Shown here in pieces: positions 6,091-8,988 of a stretch of DNA of 8,988 nt; positions within the stretch are counted from its first letter, which is position 1; every line of letters begins with the position of its first letter. The position numbers and the translations under genes were made by a program. The notes under the pieces were generated by a model. That model saw only the letters and a program-made list of their open reading frames with translations. It was not told the origin of the DNA and did no database searches. The stretch comes from Acidobacteriota bacterium (GTDB lineage: Bacteria > Acidobacteriota > Terriglobia > Bryobacterales > Bryobacteraceae), in the NCBI GenBank assembly GCA_026394095.1, contig JAPKYY010000353.1, positions 1 through 8,988 of the forward strand. Reading direction: 5' to 3'.

Positions 6091-7516
6091 GCCCGCCTTC
6101 CCGGCGGCCGCCCGTCAGGAACTGCTCACCCTTCTCGGCGCTCGTGCTGTGCTCGACCGCAAAGAAGACCTCACCCTTTACGAATACGATGGCGGCGTAG
6201 ACAAGCATCGCCCCGACCTCGTAGTCTTTCCGCGCACCACCGCACAAGTGCAGGCCGTCGTCGAGATTGCCCGCAAACACCAGCTCCAGTTCATCGGCCG
6301 TGGTGCCGGCACCGGCCTCTCCGGTGGCGTGATCGCTCGCAATGGCGGTCTGATGGTCAGCTTCACCCGCATGAATCAGATTGAGAAAATCGATCTGCCC
6401 AACGAGCGCGTCCAGGTACAGCCCGGCGTCGTAAACCTCGACGTTACCCTCGCAGTCCAAACCCAGGGCTACTTCTTCGCCCCAGACCCAAGTTCCCAGC
6501 GCGCCTGCACCATCGGCGGAAACGTGGCCGAAAACGCCGGTGGCCCTCACACCCTCGCCTACGGCGTCACCACCAACCACGTCCTTGGCCTCGATGTAGT
6601 TCTTCCCGACGGCACCAACTTTCAAACCGGAGGTATGGAACCAGACCTCCCAGGCTACGATCTCGCTGGTATCGTCACAGGTTCAGAAGGCACCATGGCG
6701 CTCGTCACCGGAGCCCGGCTCCGCCTCATGCGCCAGCCTGAAATGGTCAAAACCGTTCTTGCGATCTACAACACAACCAAGGACGCCGCCGACACCATCG
6801 CCGAAATTGCCGGGCGTCTGATCACACCCGTGGCCATCGAAATGCTCGATGGCGTCATGCTCCGCATGGTCGAAGAAGCCACGCACGCTGGTTACCCCCT
6901 CGATGCCCAGGCAGTCTTGCTGATTGAAATGGAAGGCCTGAAGGAAGCGGTCGAAGAGCAAGTAGAACAAGTGCGCCTCGCCTGCGAGGCCTGCCATTGC
7001 CGCGAATTCCGCATCGCCAAAGACGCCGCCGAGCGAGACCTGCTCTGGAAGGGCCGCAAGAACGCCTTTGGTGCCGTTGGCCGCCTCAGCCCCTTCTACT
7101 ACGTGCAGGACGGCGTCGTCCCCCGCACCCGCATCACCGAAACTCTACTCGAAATCTACAAAATCGGTGAGAAATACGGTCTCACCATTTCCAACATATT
7201 CCATGCCGGTGACGGCAACATGCACCCGATCATCCTCTTTGATGCCCGCATCCCGGGCCAACTCCGCGCTGCCCAACTAGCCGGAGAAGAAATCCTCGCC
7301 TTCTGCATCTCCGTCGGTGGTTCCATCACTGGAGAGCACGGTGTCGGGATGGAGAAGATGGAACTGATGGCCCAGCAGTTTTCAGACGACACTCTCGACA
7401 CCATCAAGGATTTCAAAAACCTTTTTGATCCCCAGTGTCGCCTCAATCCTGGCAAACTTCTGCCCCTGGGCAAATGCTGCGGCGAGATACATCAACCCGC
7501 AAACACGGAGTATTGA
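6059..7516 (+). CDS. glcD: FAD-linked oxidase, GlcD-like (glycolate/D-lactate dehydrogenase type)
   Basis: This 485-residue flavoprotein matches the GlcD/VAO family. The N-terminal FAD-binding domain has RGAGTGLSGG at 81-90, the APDPSSQRACTIGGNVAENA block at 141-160, and ends near residue 225. The C-terminal FAD-oxidase domain has DGVVPR (351-356), the metal/substrate-binding HAGDGNMHP at 382-390, GEHGVG at 425-430 and a terminal LNPGKLLP. Known members oxidise 2-hydroxy acids such as glycolate or D-lactate and pass electrons to the respiratory chain. E. coli GlcD (about 499 residues) needs GlcE and GlcF, but no glcE or glcF follows here, so it may act alone or with distant partners; the exact substrate is undecided. 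The ATG at 6059 overlaps the thioredoxin gene by 32 bases with no clear Shine-Dalgarno site, and no better start precedes the FAD domain. A CEACHC cluster (309-314) and Cys-Cys at 473-474 are unusual. Confidence 0.88.
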   Translation: MSSPASVVSSKPAFPAAARQELLTLLGARAVLDRKEDLTLYEYDGGVDKHRPDLVVFPRTTAQVQAVVEIARKHQLQFIGRGAGTGLSGGVIARNGGLMVSFTRMNQIEKIDLPNERVQVQPGVVNLDVTLAVQTQGYFFAPDPSSQRACTIGGNVAENAGGPHTLAYGVTTNHVLGLDVVLPDGTNFQTGGMEPDLPGYDLAGIVTGSEGTMALVTGARLRLMRQPEMVKTVLAIYNTTKDAADTIAEIAGRLITPVAIEMLDGVMLRMVEEATHAGYPLDAQAVLLIEMEGLKEAVEEQVEQVRLACEACHCREFRIAKDAAERDLLWKGRKNAFGAVGRLSPFYYVQDGVVPRTRITETLLEIYKIGEKYGLTISNIFHAGDGNMHPIILFDARIPGQLRAAQLAGEEILAFCISVGGSITGEHGVGMEKMELMAQQFSDDTLDTIKDFKNLFDPQCRLNPGKLLPLGKCCGEIHQPANTEY

Positions 7517-7691
7517 GCCTCAATCGCCGTTCTAAATCGCGAAAAAACCCGCTAGTCCCAACAATCCTTTTGATCCCTCATTTCCCTGTGGAGTTAGCTG
7601 TCTTCAGTCTGTAAAGTCCAAATTAAGTCTTCTACAGCTAACGAGTCACCCCTTTTATGGGAGGTGGCCAAATTTACATCTGGGGAAAATT
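7517..7691. other. Intergenic region before the TonB-dependent receptor
   Basis: These 175 bases are more AT-rich than the flanking genes and hold no convincing coding frame. Visible elements are a 9-bp inverted repeat (7593-7601 with 7634-7642), a purine-rich GGGAGG at 7659-7664 too far from the receptor start to be its main ribosome-binding site, and GGGGA at 7682-7686 five bases before the ATG. A TAAAGT at 7612-7617 could be a -10 element but has no good -35 partner. No clear intrinsic terminator for the oxidase gene was found. Confidence 0.5.
7593..7642. repeat. 9-bp inverted repeat in the receptor leader or promoter region
   Basis: GTTAGCTGT (7593-7601) and ACAGCTAAC (7634-7642) are exact reverse complements separated by 32 bases. 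The arrangement suits either a stem-loop in a 5' untranslated region or paired half-sites for a DNA-binding regulator flanking the possible -10 at 7612. Each arm contains the palindrome AGCT. It has no T-run after it, so it is not an obvious terminator. Confidence 0.45.
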
Positions 7692-8988
7692 ATGTCTCTC
7701 ACTCGAACGGCGCATCTGCTGCTCGCCCTCGTCTCATGTCTCGCTCCACTTTCCGCCCAAATCACAGGCGATCTTCTCATCCGCGTAACAGATCCCACCG
7801 GTGCCGTAGTTTCGGGTGCAAAGGTTTCTGTCAAGAGTATCGCCCAAGGCTCGATCCGTGACCTCGTTACCGATACTCAGGGCACTGCCCGGTTCTCGCT
7901 CCTCAACATTGGCGATTACGAGATCAAAGTCGAATCGCAGGGCTTCTCTATCGTCTCCACCAAAACTACAGTTAGCACGGGCCAGATTCGCGAACTGAAA
8001 ACGGTTCTCGAAGTCTCTGCTACTCGCCAGGAAGTAGTGATCGAAGAATCCGCGATTGCCATCAACACCACCAACGCTCAACTTCAGACCAGCGTCGAAG
8101 GCAAAGCCATCACCCAGCTTTCGCTGCCCAACGGCGTTCTCTCGCTGGCCGGCACCACTCCCGGGGTCATCCCTGTTTCCGCCCGCAACCCCTTCCTCGG
8201 GCAGGGTAGTTATAACTCGAACGGCGGCAGAGGCCGCGGCAACAACATCACCGTCGATAATGCAAACGCCACCGACGTATCCACCACAGGCGGCGCGGGT
8301 CTCGGCACCGTCCCCCTCGACGCGATCAAAGAAGTCACCGTGATCTCCAATAACTTCAGCGCCGAATTCGGCCGCAATTCCAGCTCGCAGTTCCAAATGG
8401 TAACCAAGAGCGGAACCAACCAGTTTCACGGCAGCGCCGCGCACTTCTTCAAGAACGACAAACTAAACGCCCGCGACTACTTCGACCGCACCGGCAAGGC
8501 TGCAATCCTGCGCGACAACGACTGGCTGGTCACCGCCGGTGGCCGCATCGTCAAGGACAAGCTCTTCTACTTCGGCACCTACGAACAGCAAAAGATTCGT
8601 GGTGCCGGGGGGACTCGTATCGCCAATGTTCCCACCAATGCTCAGGTCAGCGGGATCACCAATGCTGCGATGAAACAACTCTTCACCGCCGTGCAGGGCG
8701 TCGCCTCCGATAGCGGCACCGTCAGTAACCCCGCCCCTGTCGGCACCAACTCCGTTGCCTACTCAGGCAAGGTCGATTGGAACATCACTTCAAAAGACAT
8801 GATCTCCGGCCGTTATGGCTACAACAAGGTAGACCAGCAGAGTCCCGGCCTAACCTTTATCTCCTCCAACCTCCCCGTCAATGGAGCCAGTTCCACCAAC
8901 AAACCGCAAAACGTCACCCTCAACTACACCCGCGTCCAGAGTGCCTCGATGGTGATCAATAACATCGCGAGCTTTGGCCGCAGCCTGC
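7692..8988 (+). CDS. Oar-like TonB-dependent receptor with carboxypeptidase-regulatory domain, 5' part
   Basis: The frame is open from the ATG at 7692 to the window end, giving the first 432 residues of a protein that in this family usually exceeds 1000. Residues 1-23 form a signal peptide (short basic start, LLLALVSCLAPL core, cleavage probably near LSA-Q). Residues about 25-105 form a carboxypeptidase-regulatory Ig-like domain (LIRVTDPTGAVVSGAKVSV, then LVTDTQGTARFSLL and YEIKVESQGF). A plug domain follows, with DNANATDV, AIKEVTVISNNFSAEFGRN and VTKSGTNQFHGSA, then the beginning of the outer-membrane barrel (LFYFGTYEQQK, GRYGYNKVDQQ). Such receptors are greatly expanded in Acidobacteriota and probably import glycans, peptides or other large substrates, but ligands are mostly unknown. 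GGGGA five bases upstream supports this start. It is separated from the oxidase by its own leader and is probably a separate transcript. Confidence 0.93.
   Translation, partial: MSLTRTAHLLLALVSCLAPLSAQITGDLLIRVTDPTGAVVSGAKVSVKSIAQGSIRDLVTDTQGTARFSLLNIGDYEIKVESQGFSIVSTKTTVSTGQIRELKTVLEVSATRQEVVIEESAIAINTTNAQLQTSVEGKAITQLSLPNGVLSLAGTTPGVIPVSARNPFLGQGSYNSNGGRGRGNNITVDNANATDVSTTGGAGLGTVPLDAIKEVTVISNNFSAEFGRNSSSQFQMVTKSGTNQFHGSAAHFFKNDKLNARDYFDRTGKAAILRDNDWLVTAGGRIVKDKLFYFGTYEQQKIRGAGGTRIANVPTNAQVSGITNAAMKQLFTAVQGVASDSGTVSNPAPVGTNSVAYSGKVDWNITSKDMISGRYGYNKVDQQSPGLTFISSNLPVNGASSTNKPQNVTLNYTRVQSASMVINNIASFGRSL

Noticed and set aside
7536..7556. GCG and CGC around an A-run after the oxidase stop, considered as a terminator
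   Set aside because: The possible stem is only three or four base pairs and no T-run follows on the + strand.
7664..7861. 65-codon open frame from GTG 7664 overlapping the receptor start
   Set aside because: From 7692 it is the receptor's signal peptide region in a wrong frame, without protein-like features.
7734..8444. 236-codon open frame on the - strand opposite the receptor gene
   Set aside because: The + strand is continuously coding with a signal peptide, regulatory domain and plug domain, so this is its antisense shadow.

Overview
The window looks like chromosomal DNA of an Acidobacteriota member (Terriglobia or Bryobacterales type). The clues are moderately high GC, densely packed genes, an Oar-like TonB-dependent receptor with an N-terminal carboxypeptidase-regulatory domain, and a GTP cyclohydrolase I operon with 6-pyruvoyl-tetrahydropterin-synthase-type enzymes. 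The assignment is an inference from gene content. No mobile element, phage gene, tRNA, rRNA or CRISPR array was seen.

Bases 1-3667 (+ strand) hold a tight run of four genes: the 3' part of an S9D glutamyl-endopeptidase-like serine peptidase; a bestrophin-family channel gene broken by an internal out-of-frame deletion; a SplB-like radical SAM protein; and an ALDH7-family (antiquitin type) aldehyde dehydrogenase. The genes overlap or nearly abut, so co-transcription is likely.

Bases 3664-5497 (- strand) hold a compact pterin operon read in the order PTPS paralogue A, PTPS paralogue B, folE, and a small unknown protein, each overlapping the next. FolE makes dihydroneopterin triphosphate from GTP, and the PTPS-like proteins would act on it. 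The two PTPS paralogues have lost complementary parts of the catalytic triad: A has Asp in place of Cys32 but keeps Asp78-His79, while B keeps Cys32 but has Ser in place of Asp78. In the structurally known enzyme this triad is shared between subunits, so the pair may form an obligate hetero-oligomer. This is the most interesting observation in the window. The operon converges on the ALDH gene with a 4-base overlap of stop codons.

Bases 5498-7516 begin with a 59-base divergent intergenic region, with a plausible promoter placed so close to the start codon that the transcript may be leaderless. Then come a membrane-anchored TlpA/ResA-like thioredoxin and a GlcD-like FAD-linked oxidase overlapping it by 32 bases.

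Bases 7517-8988 hold a 175-base intergenic region with a 9-bp inverted repeat, then the first 432 codons of an Oar-like TonB-dependent receptor that runs off the window.
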